In this document: piece after piece, positions 1-5,350 of the stretch
Numbering within the stretch: the first letter of the stretch is position 1
Layout: each line of letters begins with the position of its first letter
From: Pseudomonadota bacterium
Lineage (GTDB): Bacteria; Pseudomonadota; Alphaproteobacteria; Acetobacterales; Acetobacteraceae
Direction: 5' to 3'
NCBI GenBank assembly: GCA_021808185.1
Contig: JAKBCB010000287.1
Location: 1 to 5,350 of the forward strand
DNA length: 5,350 bases
Notes under the pieces: model-generated
Databases searched by the model: none
Told to the model about the DNA's origin: nothing
The model's input: the letters and a program-made list of their open reading frames with translations, nothing else
Translations under genes and position numbers: made by a program

Positions 1-297
1 GAGCGCTGCACCTTGCAGATCAGCTATGCGATCGGCGTCTCGCACCCGCTGTCGGTCTATGTCGAGCTGCACGGCAACCCGTTCGAGGTGGACGAGGCGA
101 AGCTGGAAAAGACGCTGCGCGAACTGGTCAACCTCTCGCCGCGCGGTATTCGTGAGCATCTGCATCTCAACCGGCCGATCTACGCGGTCACCTCCGCCTA
201 CGGCCATTTCGGCCGCGACCCGGACGAGGAGAAGGGCACCTTCACGTGGGAGCGGACCGATCTGGTGCCGGCGCTGAAGGCGGCGTTCGGCCGCTGA
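1..297 (+). CDS. metK: S-adenosylmethionine synthase, C-terminal fragment
   Basis: This is the last 98 codons of metK, open at the left edge and ending in TGA. The enzyme makes S-adenosylmethionine from methionine and ATP in the cytoplasm. The visible part matches the family's C-terminal quarter: [14 protein letters not shown] near the start (compare QVSYAIGVAEPTS in E. coli MetK, from memory), then [14 protein letters not shown], where AYGHFGR is the near-invariant end motif, and a closing [12 protein letters not shown] (compare FPWEKTD). The family is about 390 residues, so roughly three quarters lies upstream of the window, together with the start and any promoter or SAM riboswitch. The true start is not visible; the TTG at position 13 is an internal Leu codon. 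The next gene, trmB, overlaps or abuts its stop. Identity is close to certain. Confidence 0.97.
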   Translation, partial: ERCTLQISYAIGVSHPLSVYVELHGNPFEVDEAKLEKTLRELVNLSPRGIREHLHLNRPIYAVTSAYGHFGRDPDEEKGTFTWERTDLVPALKAAFGR

Positions 298-1013
298 CGG
301 ACGGGGCGCGGCCGCTCAAGCCGCCGCCCGACCGGCTGTACGGGCGCCAACGCAGCCATCCGCTGCGTCCGCGCCAGCAAACCTTGCTGGACGTGACTTT
401 GCCGCGCCTGCGCTTTGCCGAAGCGCAGGCGGCGGAGCCGCGCGCGGCCTTTGCCGTGCCGGCGCGCGAGCTGTGGCTCGAGATCGGGTTCGGCGGCGGT
501 GAGCACGCGCTGGCGCAGGCGGCGGCCAATCCGGACGTGGGCCTGATCGCCTGCGAGGTGTTCGAGAACGGCATCTGTTCCCTGCTCTCCCGCGTGGTGC
601 CGGAGGGTGGAGAGGCGACGGCGCCGGTTCCGGGCAATCTGCGGATCTGGGACGACGATGCGCGCCCGCTGCTGCGCGCGCTGCCGGATGGATGCCTCGA
701 CCGCCTGTTCCTGCTGTTTCCCGATCCGTGGCCGAAGGCGCGCCACGCCAAGCGCCGGTTCGTGCACCCGGCGGTGCTGCCGGAGGTGTTCCGGGTGCTG
801 CGGCCGGGGGCGCAATGGCGCATCGCCAGCGACGACCCGACCTATCAGGCCTGGGTGGCCGAGGTGCTGGCGCGGCAGAATTTTTTCCATGTGCCGCCAC
901 CGGCGACCGCGCGGCCGGACGGCTGGCCGCCGACGCGCTACGAGGCCAAGGCGCTGGCGGCGGGGCGGGCGCCGCTGTACTGGGCGGTGACGCGCAACGT
1001 CAGCGCGCCGTGA
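246..1013 (+). CDS. trmB: tRNA (guanosine(46)-N7)-methyltransferase
   Basis: This enzyme methylates N7 of G46 in the variable loop of tRNAs, using the S-adenosylmethionine made by MetK next door. Numbered from the GTG at 246, the 255-residue protein shows the SAM-binding glycine motif EIGFGGGEH (79-87), the TrmB signature [16 protein letters not shown] (157-172) and the C-terminal [11 protein letters not shown] (230-240), which corresponds to the T-K/R-F/Y-E region of the family. E. coli TrmB is 239 residues, so no domain is missing. The start is uncertain. GTG 246 has a good GAGGAGAAGGG at 226-236 but overlaps metK by 52 bases, and its first 16 residues are low-complexity and largely the metK tail read in another frame. 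Family-like sequence (RLYGRQR) begins only at residue 30. A CTG at 294 overlaps the metK stop (CTGA) and would give L/M-TDGARP, which resembles an ordinary TrmB start. The gene ends in TGA inside GTGA, where the next gene may begin. Confidence 0.95.
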   Translation: MGADRSGAGAEGGVRPLTDGARPLKPPPDRLYGRQRSHPLRPRQQTLLDVTLPRLRFAEAQAAEPRAAFAVPARELWLEIGFGGGEHALAQAAANPDVGLIACEVFENGICSLLSRVVPEGGEATAPVPGNLRIWDDDARPLLRALPDGCLDRLFLLFPDPWPKARHAKRRFVHPAVLPEVFRVLRPGAQWRIASDDPTYQAWVAEVLARQNFFHVPPPATARPDGWPPTRYEAKALAAGRAPLYWAVTRNVSAP

Positions 1014-2497
1014 ACGACCCGCTCCCCCCAACCCCCTCCCGCGAGGGGAGGGGGAGTTCGCCTGGCCCCACGGCAATCTTCCTGATGCTCGCCACCCTGC
1101 TTGGCCTCGCCCTGCGCCTGCGCGGGCTGTGGGACGCGGAACTGACGTACGACGAGGGCGCCACCTGGTATTTCGCCGGGCTGAGCCTGCCCGCGTTGTG
1201 GGGGCCGGGGGCGCGGCTGGAGACCAATCCGCCGCTGTTCTACGCGCTGGCGCATGTGGTCCGCGCCATCGGCGCCACGGCCGAGGACGAGCGGCTGCTG
1301 TCGGTCGCCGCCGGCACCGCCTGCATCCCGCTGACCTTCCTGCTGGCCGCGCGGATCGGCGGGCGGTTCGCGGGAGTGGGGGCGGCGCTGCTGGTCGCGG
1401 TCTCGGCGGCGTCGATCGGCATGGGCCAGGATGCGCGCGCCTACGCGATGCTGAGCGTGGCGGGGCTGGCGGCGCTGCTGGCGGTGCGGCGCGTGCTGGA
1501 CGGCGGCGGCATGCTCGCGTGGGCCGGGTATGTCGTGGCGGCGCTGGCGGCGCTGTATCTGCACAATACCGCCGTGCTCCTCGTCGCCGCCTGCAACGGC
1601 GCTTTTTTCGCCGCATGGCTGCCCCGCCGTCCGGCGGAACTGCTTTGGCGCTGGGGGCTGGCGAACGCGGTGGTGCTGGTCGGCTGGCTGCCCTGGGCGG
1701 GGCTGGTGCTGGAGCAGGCGCGGCACGCGCTGGCGCATTTCTGGCTGGCGCGGCCGACGCTGAGCGATTTCCGTTACGAGGTGTTCAACACCTTTGCCGT
1801 CCGCTTCCTGGACATGGCACAGCCGTTCGCCGATCTGGCCGTGCTCGGGCTGCTCGCATTCGGTGTGTTCGCGACACGGCGCGCGCCGTTCGCGAGGGCG
1901 CTCGCGGTCTGCGTGCTGGTGGGCGTGCCGCTGGCGAGTTTCGCCGTCAGCCAGTGGCGGCCGATCCTGAACGGCAAGACGCTGCTGTGGCTGGTGCCGG
2001 TCGGGCTGACGTTCGTCGCGGTGGGGTGTGCCGCGCTGCCACGGTGGCGCCTCGCGGCCCTGGGTGGCGTGCTCGCGCTGCACCTGCTGGCGACCGGGCA
2101 GTTTTTCCACGCCCGTGCGCCGGAAGGCACCATCGCGACGGTGGAGTTTCTGACCCGCGCGGCGGGCGCGGAGGACGCGCTGGTGCTGGCGCCGCGCTTC
2201 CTGGCGTTCATGCTGGCCTACCAAGGTCTGCCGCCGGGTTCGCTGCCGGCGTATGCGATGGGCGATGCCGCGCCCTGGTTCCCCGATGCCGCCGCGCCAT
2301 CGCTTTCGCCGGAGGACGCATTGGCGAGGCTACGGACATTCCCGCGCGTGTGGCTGGCCGTGCGCGGGCAGCCGGAGGTGGCCCGCGCGCTGTCCGAGCG
2401 GCTGGACTGCGCCTTCGTGCGCACCGACATCGCCCTGCCGCCGGGGGCGGTGCGGCTGCTGCGCTTCGAGCGCCGGGCAGCCCCAAGCTGCGGCTGA
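1010..2497 (+). CDS. GT39/PMT_2-like membrane glycosyltransferase
   Basis: This is a polytopic inner-membrane protein of 495 residues that resembles glycosyltransferase family 39 / PMT_2 enzymes (ArnT-like). These move a sugar from a polyprenyl-phosphate donor to lipid, glycan or protein on the periplasmic side. The visible marks are a first membrane helix (about 21-40) followed by an Asp-Glu loop ELTYDEG (44-50), TNPPLFYAL (72-80) in place of the usual HPPL-type motif, GQDARAYAML (139-148), LYLHNT (182-187), and RPILNGKTLLWLVPV (317-331) where relatives carry an R-P...R-Y-L-L segment. Roughly ten hydrophobic helices extend to about residue 365, followed by a soluble tail of about 130 residues. 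Donor and acceptor cannot be told from sequence. The GTG at 1010 overlaps the trmB stop (GTGA) and keeps the first helix whole. The next in-frame ATG, at 1085, would cut into that helix. With the GTG start, residues 4-19 are encoded by an inverted repeat and look unlike the rest of the protein. In-frame sequence continues upstream to 692 but only as a shadow of trmB. Confidence 0.85.
   Translation: MNDPLPPTPSREGRGSSPGPTAIFLMLATLLGLALRLRGLWDAELTYDEGATWYFAGLSLPALWGPGARLETNPPLFYALAHVVRAIGATAEDERLLSVAAGTACIPLTFLLAARIGGRFAGVGAALLVAVSAASIGMGQDARAYAMLSVAGLAALLAVRRVLDGGGMLAWAGYVVAALAALYLHNTAVLLVAACNGAFFAAWLPRRPAELLWRWGLANAVVLVGWLPWAGLVLEQARHALAHFWLARPTLSDFRYEVFNTFAVRFLDMAQPFADLAVLGLLAFGVFATRRAPFARALAVCVLVGVPLASFAVSQWRPILNGKTLLWLVPVGLTFVAVGCAALPRWRLAALGGVLALHLLATGQFFHARAPEGTIATVEFLTRAAGAEDALVLAPRFLAFMLAYQGLPPGSLPAYAMGDAAPWFPDAAAPSLSPEDALARLRTFPRVWLAVRGQPEVARALSERLDCAFVRTDIALPPGAVRLLRFERRAAPSCG
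1021..1056 (+). repeat. G/C-rich inverted repeat (REP-like) at the glycosyltransferase 5' end
   Basis: A perfect 9-base inverted repeat, CCCCCTCCC at 1032-1040 and GGGAGGGGG at 1046-1054, flanks the five-base loop GCGAG. Further C-rich sequence lies on the left and GAG on the right. In the glycosyltransferase frame it reads PLPPTPSREGRG. This composition and peptide are typical of the short palindromic repeats scattered through intergenic regions of many GC-rich proteobacteria, which are often translated by mistake when a start is called upstream of them. The membership is recognised by eye; only a genome-wide count could confirm it. No U-tract follows, so it is not an intrinsic terminator. 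Confidence 0.55.
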
Positions 2498-2507
2498 GAG
2501 GCGGGCC

Positions 2508-2536
2508 TTGCATGTGCCCCCCGCCGAAGCTATGTT
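2508..2536 (+). promoter_or_regulatory. Candidate sigma70-type promoter for rimP-nusA
   Basis: TTGCAT (2508-2513) and TATGTT (2531-2536) are separated by exactly 17 bases. The match is weak at -35 (3 of 6) and fair at -10 (4 of 6). This is the only relatively AT-rich stretch in the window, in the single sizeable intergenic gap. Transcription would start near 2543, giving a leader of about 60 bases that includes the terminator hairpin. It is a candidate only, since such matches also occur by chance. Confidence 0.25.
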
Positions 2537-2571
2537 TCCTGTCATAAATCATTCTCCGCTGATGTACGGGG

Positions 2572-2598
2572 GGTGGCCTTAACCGGCCGCCTTTTTTT
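2572..2598 (+). terminator. Intrinsic terminator directly before rimP
   Basis: GGTGGCC (2572-2578) pairs with GGCCGCC (2585-2591) in a 7-bp stem with one G-U pair and the loop TTAACC, followed at once by seven T residues (2592-2598). This is the standard Rho-independent layout for the + strand; the reverse strand has no T-tract after the hairpin. It lies about 75 bases after the glycosyltransferase stop, so it could end the metK-trmB-glycosyltransferase transcript. It also stops only two bases before the proposed rimP start, so it could instead act as an attenuator for rimP-nusA. Confidence 0.78.
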
Positions 2599-2600
2599 GT

Positions 2601-3122
2601 TTGGACGACGATCTTCCGCTCCACACCGGCCTCGAAGCTCGCGTTGCCGCCATCGTGGCGCCGACGCTGGCGGGCATGGGCTATGAACTCGTCCGGATCG
2701 CCATCCTCGGTCGCGAGCGGCCGACGGTGCAGGTGATGGCCGACCGGGCGGACGGCACGCTGATCAGCGTGGAGGATTGCGAGGCGATCAGCCATGCGGT
2801 CGGCGCCGTGATGGATGTCGAGGACCCGATCCAGGGGAATTGGACGCTGGAAGTCAGTTCCGCCGGCATCGACCGGCCGTTGACCCGCCGCAAGGACTGG
2901 AACCGCTTCGTCGGCCACCGCGCCCGTGCGGAACTCGCTGTGCCGGTGGCGGGACAGAAACGGTTCTCCGGCGTCGTGCTCGGCGCCGACGAGCATGTCG
3001 CCCGCCTGCGGCTGGACGACGGCAGCGAAGTGGCGCTGCCCTGGCCGGATCTGCGCCGGGCCAAGCTGGTGCTGACCGACGCCTTGATCGACGCCACCGC
3101 GACCCAGACCAAGACGAACTGA
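2601..3122 (+). CDS. rimP: Ribosome maturation factor RimP
   Basis: RimP is a cytoplasmic factor that binds the 30S subunit and is needed for its maturation. The 173-residue reading frame shows the family's N-terminal domain, starting with [21 protein letters not shown] (12-32), then [21 protein letters not shown] (56-76) and the hallmark [14 protein letters not shown] (83-96), where most relatives have SSPG. A C-terminal SH3-like domain follows from about 100, including FSGVVLG (122-128) and [13 protein letters not shown] (146-158). An in-frame TAA at 2580-2582 limits the start to TTG 2601 or later. The next option, GTG 2655, would remove half of the first conserved helix, so TTG is preferred. 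No Shine-Dalgarno precedes TTG, because the terminator hairpin and its T-tract occupy that space. Its TGA overlaps the nusA ribosome binding site. Confidence 0.93.
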   Translation: MDDDLPLHTGLEARVAAIVAPTLAGMGYELVRIAILGRERPTVQVMADRADGTLISVEDCEAISHAVGAVMDVEDPIQGNWTLEVSSAGIDRPLTRRKDWNRFVGHRARAELAVPVAGQKRFSGVVLGADEHVARLRLDDGSEVALPWPDLRRAKLVLTDALIDATATQTKTN

Positions 3123-3126
3123 GAGG
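3121..3126 (+). promoter_or_regulatory. nusA ribosome binding site overlapping the rimP stop
   Basis: GAGAGG lies eight bases before the nusA ATG at 3135 and shares GA with the rimP TGA (3120-3122). The octamer TGAGAGGC also occurs at the end of the glycosyltransferase gene (2495-2502). The overlap of stop codon and Shine-Dalgarno suggests that rimP and nusA translation are coupled. Confidence 0.7.
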
Positions 3127-3134
3127 CTCCCGCC

Positions 3135-4715
3135 ATGGATACCGCCGTCTCCCGCCCCGAACTTCTTCTCGTCGCCGACGCGGTCGCCCGTGAAAAATCC
3201 ATCGATCGCGAGGAAGTGCTCGACGCGATGGAGCAGGCCATCCAGAAGGCCGGGCGCGCCAAATACGGGCACGAGAAGGACATCCGCGCCACCATCGACC
3301 GCAAGACCGGCGATGTGCGCCTCTCCCGCTGGACCGAGGCGGTGGAGACGGTGGAGAACGAGGAAACCCAGATCCCCGTTCATATCGCGCGGAAATTCCA
3401 GCCCGAGATCAAGGTCGGCGAGCATCTGGTCGATCCGCTGCCGCCGATCGATTTCGGCCGCATCGCCGCGCAAACCGCCAAGCAGGTGATCGTCCAGCGC
3501 GTGCGCGAATACGAGCGCAAGCGGCAATACGACGAGTTCAAGGACCGCGTGGGCGAAATCGTCAACGGCGTGGTCAAGCGCACCGAGTACGGCAACCTGA
3601 TGGTCGAGATCGGCCGCGCCGAGGCGCTGCTGCGGCGCGATGAGTTGATCCCGCGCGAAAGCTTCCGCAACGGCGACCGCGTGCGCGCGTATATCTACGA
3701 CGTGCGCGAGGAACCGCGCGGCCCGCAGATTTTCCTGTCGCGCACGCATCCCGGCTTCCTGGCCAAGCTGTTCGCGCAGGAAGTGCCGGAAATCTACGAC
3801 GGCATCATCGAGATCAAGGCGGTGGCGCGCGACCCGGGCAGCCGCGCCAAGATGGCGGTGATTTCGCGCGACGCCTCCATCGACCCCGTCGGCGCCTGCG
3901 TCGGCATGCGCGGCTCGCGCGTGCAGGCGGTCGTGCAGGAACTGCAAGGCGAAAAAATCGACATCATTCCCTGGAGCCCGCAGGCCGCGACCTTCGTGGT
4001 CAACGCGCTGGCGCCGGCGGAAGTGACCAAGGTGGTGATGGACGAGGACGCCGGGCGCGTCGAGGTGGTGGTGCCGGACGACCAGCTCTCGCTGGCCATC
4101 GGCCGGCGCGGTCAGAACGTGCGCCTCGCCTCGCAACTGACGCGCTGGGACATCGACATCCTGACCGAGGCGGAGGAGAGCGAGCGCCGCCAGGAGGAAT
4201 TCCGCCGCCGCACCGGCCTGTTCGTCGAGGCGCTGGACGTGGACGACGTGATTGCCGGCTTGCTGGTGACGGAGGGCTTCAACTCCATCGAGGAACTCGC
4301 CTTCACCCCGCCCGACGAACTCGCGGCGATCGAAGGCTTCGACGACGCGGTGGCGGAGGAACTCATCCGCCGCGCCGAGCAGTTCCTGCTGAAGCGCGAC
4401 AACGAACTGAACGACCAGCGCATCGCGCTCGGCGTCAGCGACGACATCGCCGCGATGGAGACGCTGACGCCCGCGATGCTGGTGGCGCTCGGCCAGAAGG
4501 GCGTGAAAACGCTCGACGATCTGGCCGATCTGGCGTCCGACGAACTGGTGGAGATCGTCGGCGAGGCGAACATGGACGAGACCACGGCCAACGAGATCAT
4601 CATGGCCGCGCGCGCGCACTGGTTCGACGGCGAGGAGGCGCACACCGAGGAATTGGCCGGCGATGCGGGCGAGGCCGAAGCCACCGAGGATGGGGAGGCG
4701 GCGGATCACGCCTGA
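3135..4715 (+). CDS. nusA: Transcription termination/antitermination factor NusA
   Basis: NusA binds RNA polymerase and nascent RNA and affects pausing, intrinsic termination and antitermination. The 526-residue protein has every expected part in order: an N-terminal polymerase-binding domain (about 1-135; MEQAIQKAGRAKYG at 32-45), an S1 domain (about 137-201; GVVKRTEYGNLMVEIGRAEA then PQIFLSRTHPGFL), KH1 with GACVGMRGSRVQ (253-264) and KH2 with AIGRRGQNVRLAS (321-333). Two acidic helical repeats follow. The first (about 363-420) contains LLVTEGFNSIEELA and AIEGFDDAVAEEL. The second (about 444-497) contains LGQKGVKTLDDLADLASDELVEIVG. They resemble the AR repeats of E. coli NusA, which contact the alpha subunit CTD and lambda N. 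The tail after about 498 is Glu/Ala-rich and low-complexity. The ATG has a good Shine-Dalgarno, and the length fits a NusA of the alpha/gammaproteobacterial type (about 495-540). Confidence 0.98.
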   Translation: MDTAVSRPELLLVADAVAREKSIDREEVLDAMEQAIQKAGRAKYGHEKDIRATIDRKTGDVRLSRWTEAVETVENEETQIPVHIARKFQPEIKVGEHLVDPLPPIDFGRIAAQTAKQVIVQRVREYERKRQYDEFKDRVGEIVNGVVKRTEYGNLMVEIGRAEALLRRDELIPRESFRNGDRVRAYIYDVREEPRGPQIFLSRTHPGFLAKLFAQEVPEIYDGIIEIKAVARDPGSRAKMAVISRDASIDPVGACVGMRGSRVQAVVQELQGEKIDIIPWSPQAATFVVNALAPAEVTKVVMDEDAGRVEVVVPDDQLSLAIGRRGQNVRLASQLTRWDIDILTEAEESERRQEEFRRRTGLFVEALDVDDVIAGLLVTEGFNSIEELAFTPPDELAAIEGFDDAVAEELIRRAEQFLLKRDNELNDQRIALGVSDDIAAMETLTPAMLVALGQKGVKTLDDLADLASDELVEIVGEANMDETTANEIIMAARAHWFDGEEAHTEELAGDAGEAEATEDGEAADHA

Positions 4716-5350
4716 TCCCGCACACTCGCCGGAGCCAGGGGCGCCGGAGCCGGGGGCGCCGGAGCCCGGGTCGCTGGAGCTGGGGGCGCCGGACGAGGAC
4801 GAGTCCGAACAGGGGCCGCTGCGCCGCTGCGTGGTGACGCGCGAACGGTTGCCGAAGGAGCGGATGATCCGCTTCGTCGTGGCCCCCGGCGGCGTGCTGG
4901 TTCCCGACGTGGCTGCACGGCTGCCCGGCCGGGGAATCTGGTTGAGTGCGCGGGGGGATGTGATAGAAACCGCTCGCACTCGGGGCGCGTTCGCCAAGGC
5001 GGCTCGCGGCCCGGTGACGGTGCCCTCCGATCTCGTGTCTGGTCTGCGGGCCGCGCTGGCGCGGCGGATCGGCGAACAACTCGGACTTGCCCGACGCGCG
5101 GGGCAAGCGGTGGCAGGGTTTTCCAAGGCGCGGGAGTGGCTGGAGAAGGGGAGTGCGGCGCTGGTGGTCCAGGCCGCGGACGGCAGCCCCGAGGAACGCG
5201 CGCGCTTTGTCGGCGCCTGGACGGGGCCGGTGGTGACGCCGCTGGATGGAATGACGCTCGGTGCAGTCTTCGGTCGTGACCATGTGGTGCATGCCGCGGT
5301 CGCCAAAGGACGGCTCGCCGAGCGTATCGCTATCGAGGCGGAACGTCTTG
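4690..5350 (+). CDS. ylxR: YlxR (DUF448) and L7Ae-like fusion, RNA-binding protein, 3' end cut off
   Basis: The frame stays open for 220 codons to the right edge. After a Pro/Gly/Glu-rich leader (about 7-43) comes a YlxR/DUF448 domain: LRRCVVTRERLPKERMIRFV (44-63), VPDVAARLPGRGIWLS (71-86, with the signature PGRG) and AFAKAARG (100-107). An L7Ae/ribosomal-L30e-like domain follows from about 122: LGLARRAGQAVAGFSKAREW (131-150), then EKGSAALVVQAADGS (152-166) and GAVFGRDHVVHAAV (191-204). This two-domain form is common in alphaproteobacteria in the slot between nusA and infB. Both domains are associated with RNA binding. YlxR of Firmicutes has been linked to RNase P and gene regulation, but the role here is unknown. 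ATG 4690 overlaps nusA by 26 bases, with GAGG touching the start codon. ATG 4663 (53-base overlap, GAGGAA at 4647-4652) is a real alternative that adds nine residues. Codon choice appears looser than in nusA (more CGT, ACT, GCT, AGT). Confidence 0.9.
   Translation, partial: MGRRRITPDPAHSPEPGAPEPGAPEPGSLELGAPDEDESEQGPLRRCVVTRERLPKERMIRFVVAPGGVLVPDVAARLPGRGIWLSARGDVIETARTRGAFAKAARGPVTVPSDLVSGLRAALARRIGEQLGLARRAGQAVAGFSKAREWLEKGSAALVVQAADGSPEERARFVGAWTGPVVTPLDGMTLGAVFGRDHVVHAAVAKGRLAERIAIEAERL
4729..4788 (+). repeat. Tandem 15-bp repeat encoding PEPGA units
   Basis: Four consecutive 15-base units begin at 4729, 4744, 4759 and 4774 and encode PEPGA, PEPGA, PEPGS and LELGA. The first two units differ by a single base; the last two have drifted further. 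The fourth Leu-for-Pro changes are single C-to-T-type steps (CCG to CTG), as expected of an aging duplication. The array sits in the disordered leader ahead of the YlxR domain, so changes in copy number would keep the frame. Confidence 0.85.

Larger units (their letters stand above)
2498..2600 (+). promoter_or_regulatory. rimP-nusA leader with possible attenuator architecture
   Basis: This is the only clear gap between genes. Besides the candidate promoter and the terminator it contains TGCCCCCCG (2515-2523), which can pair with CGGGGGGTG (2567-2575) in nine base pairs, two of them G-U. That pairing uses part of the terminator's 5' arm (2572-2578), so the two structures exclude one another. 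Two tiny ORFs overlap the region: 2512-2547 (MCPPPKLCFLS, with GAGAGG at 2496-2501) and 2532-2582 (MFPVINHSPLMYGGWP, with its TAA mostly in the terminator loop). E. coli also has terminators ahead of its rimP-nusA operon, and NusA controls its own operon there. A regulatory role here is inference. If transcription starts near 2543, the upstream arm is absent and only the terminator remains. Confidence 0.35.

Noticed and set aside
692..1009. Upstream in-frame extension of the glycosyltransferase to an ATG at 692.
   Set aside because: It overlaps the conserved half of trmB in another frame and adds Gly/Ala/Arg-rich sequence with no membrane or family features. The GTG at 1010 fits the gene junction better.
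1032..1054. The inverted repeat near the glycosyltransferase start as a transcription terminator.
   Set aside because: The stem is strong but is followed by AGTTCGCC with no T-tract, and it lies inside the reading frame.
198..1616. A 472-codon open frame on the - strand, with others at 938-2224 and 242-823.
   Set aside because: They are antisense shadows of trmB and the glycosyltransferase. Their composition is extremely Arg/Pro/Ala-rich, and no family motif is seen.
1129..2547. Alternate + frame of 472 codons across the glycosyltransferase.
   Set aside because: It is a Gly/Ala/Arg-rich shadow. Only its last codons (2512-2547) were kept, as a possible independent leader ORF.
2498..2600. A tRNA gene ahead of rimP, as in E. 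coli where metY precedes the operon.
   Set aside because: The gap is long enough, but no GGTTCGANTCC-type T-arm or cloverleaf pairing is visible.
2208..5306. A 1032-codon open frame on the - strand across rimP, nusA and ylxR.
   Set aside because: It lies opposite three confidently identified genes. It has low-complexity Arg/Ala/His-rich sequence and no recognisable domain. Long antisense frames are expected where third codon positions are almost always G or C.
1..5350. A new defence, mobile or biosynthetic system in the window.
   Set aside because: Every substantial gene matches a known family. There is no transposase, integrase, CRISPR repeat or toxin-antitoxin pair, and the only unexplained structure is the rimP leader.

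Overview
This is a GC-rich stretch that codes almost entirely on the + strand. The gene content and order (metK end, trmB, a membrane glycosyltransferase, rimP, nusA, ylxR-type gene) point to an alphaproteobacterium, most likely in the Rhodospirillales and plausibly the Acetobacteraceae. The evidence is the strong G/C bias at third codon positions, a NusA that carries an extra acidic C-terminal repeat region, and a YlxR protein fused to an L7Ae-like domain, which is typical of alphaproteobacteria. The lineage is inferred from gene content and was not checked by a search.

Layout. Positions 1-297 hold the 3' end of metK (S-adenosylmethionine synthase). trmB (tRNA m7G46 methyltransferase, an enzyme that uses S-adenosylmethionine) overlaps it. 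A GT39/PMT_2-type polytopic membrane glycosyltransferase gene follows and overlaps the trmB stop through GTGA; its first codons include a G/C-rich inverted repeat. Positions 2498-2600 form the only real intergenic gap. It contains a convincing intrinsic terminator hairpin that ends only two bases before the proposed TTG start of rimP. After that come rimP (30S maturation), nusA (transcription elongation, termination and antitermination factor) and a ylxR-L7Ae fusion gene that runs off the right edge. infB would be expected next in this conserved block but is not in the window.

How the genes relate. metK and trmB link supply of the methyl donor to tRNA modification. rimP-nusA-ylxR is the start of the widely conserved nusA-infB operon for transcription, ribosome maturation and translation initiation. 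The glycosyltransferase looks like an insertion between these two housekeeping groups.

No mobile element, CRISPR array, rRNA or tRNA was recognised, and there is no sign of a defence or biosynthetic system. The most interesting part is the rimP leader (about 2496-2603). There the terminator, a competing pairing of the terminator's 5' arm, two tiny overlapping ORFs (one with a Pro-Pro-Pro run) and a start codon with no Shine-Dalgarno together resemble an attenuator in front of nusA. This is a hypothesis from sequence inspection only.
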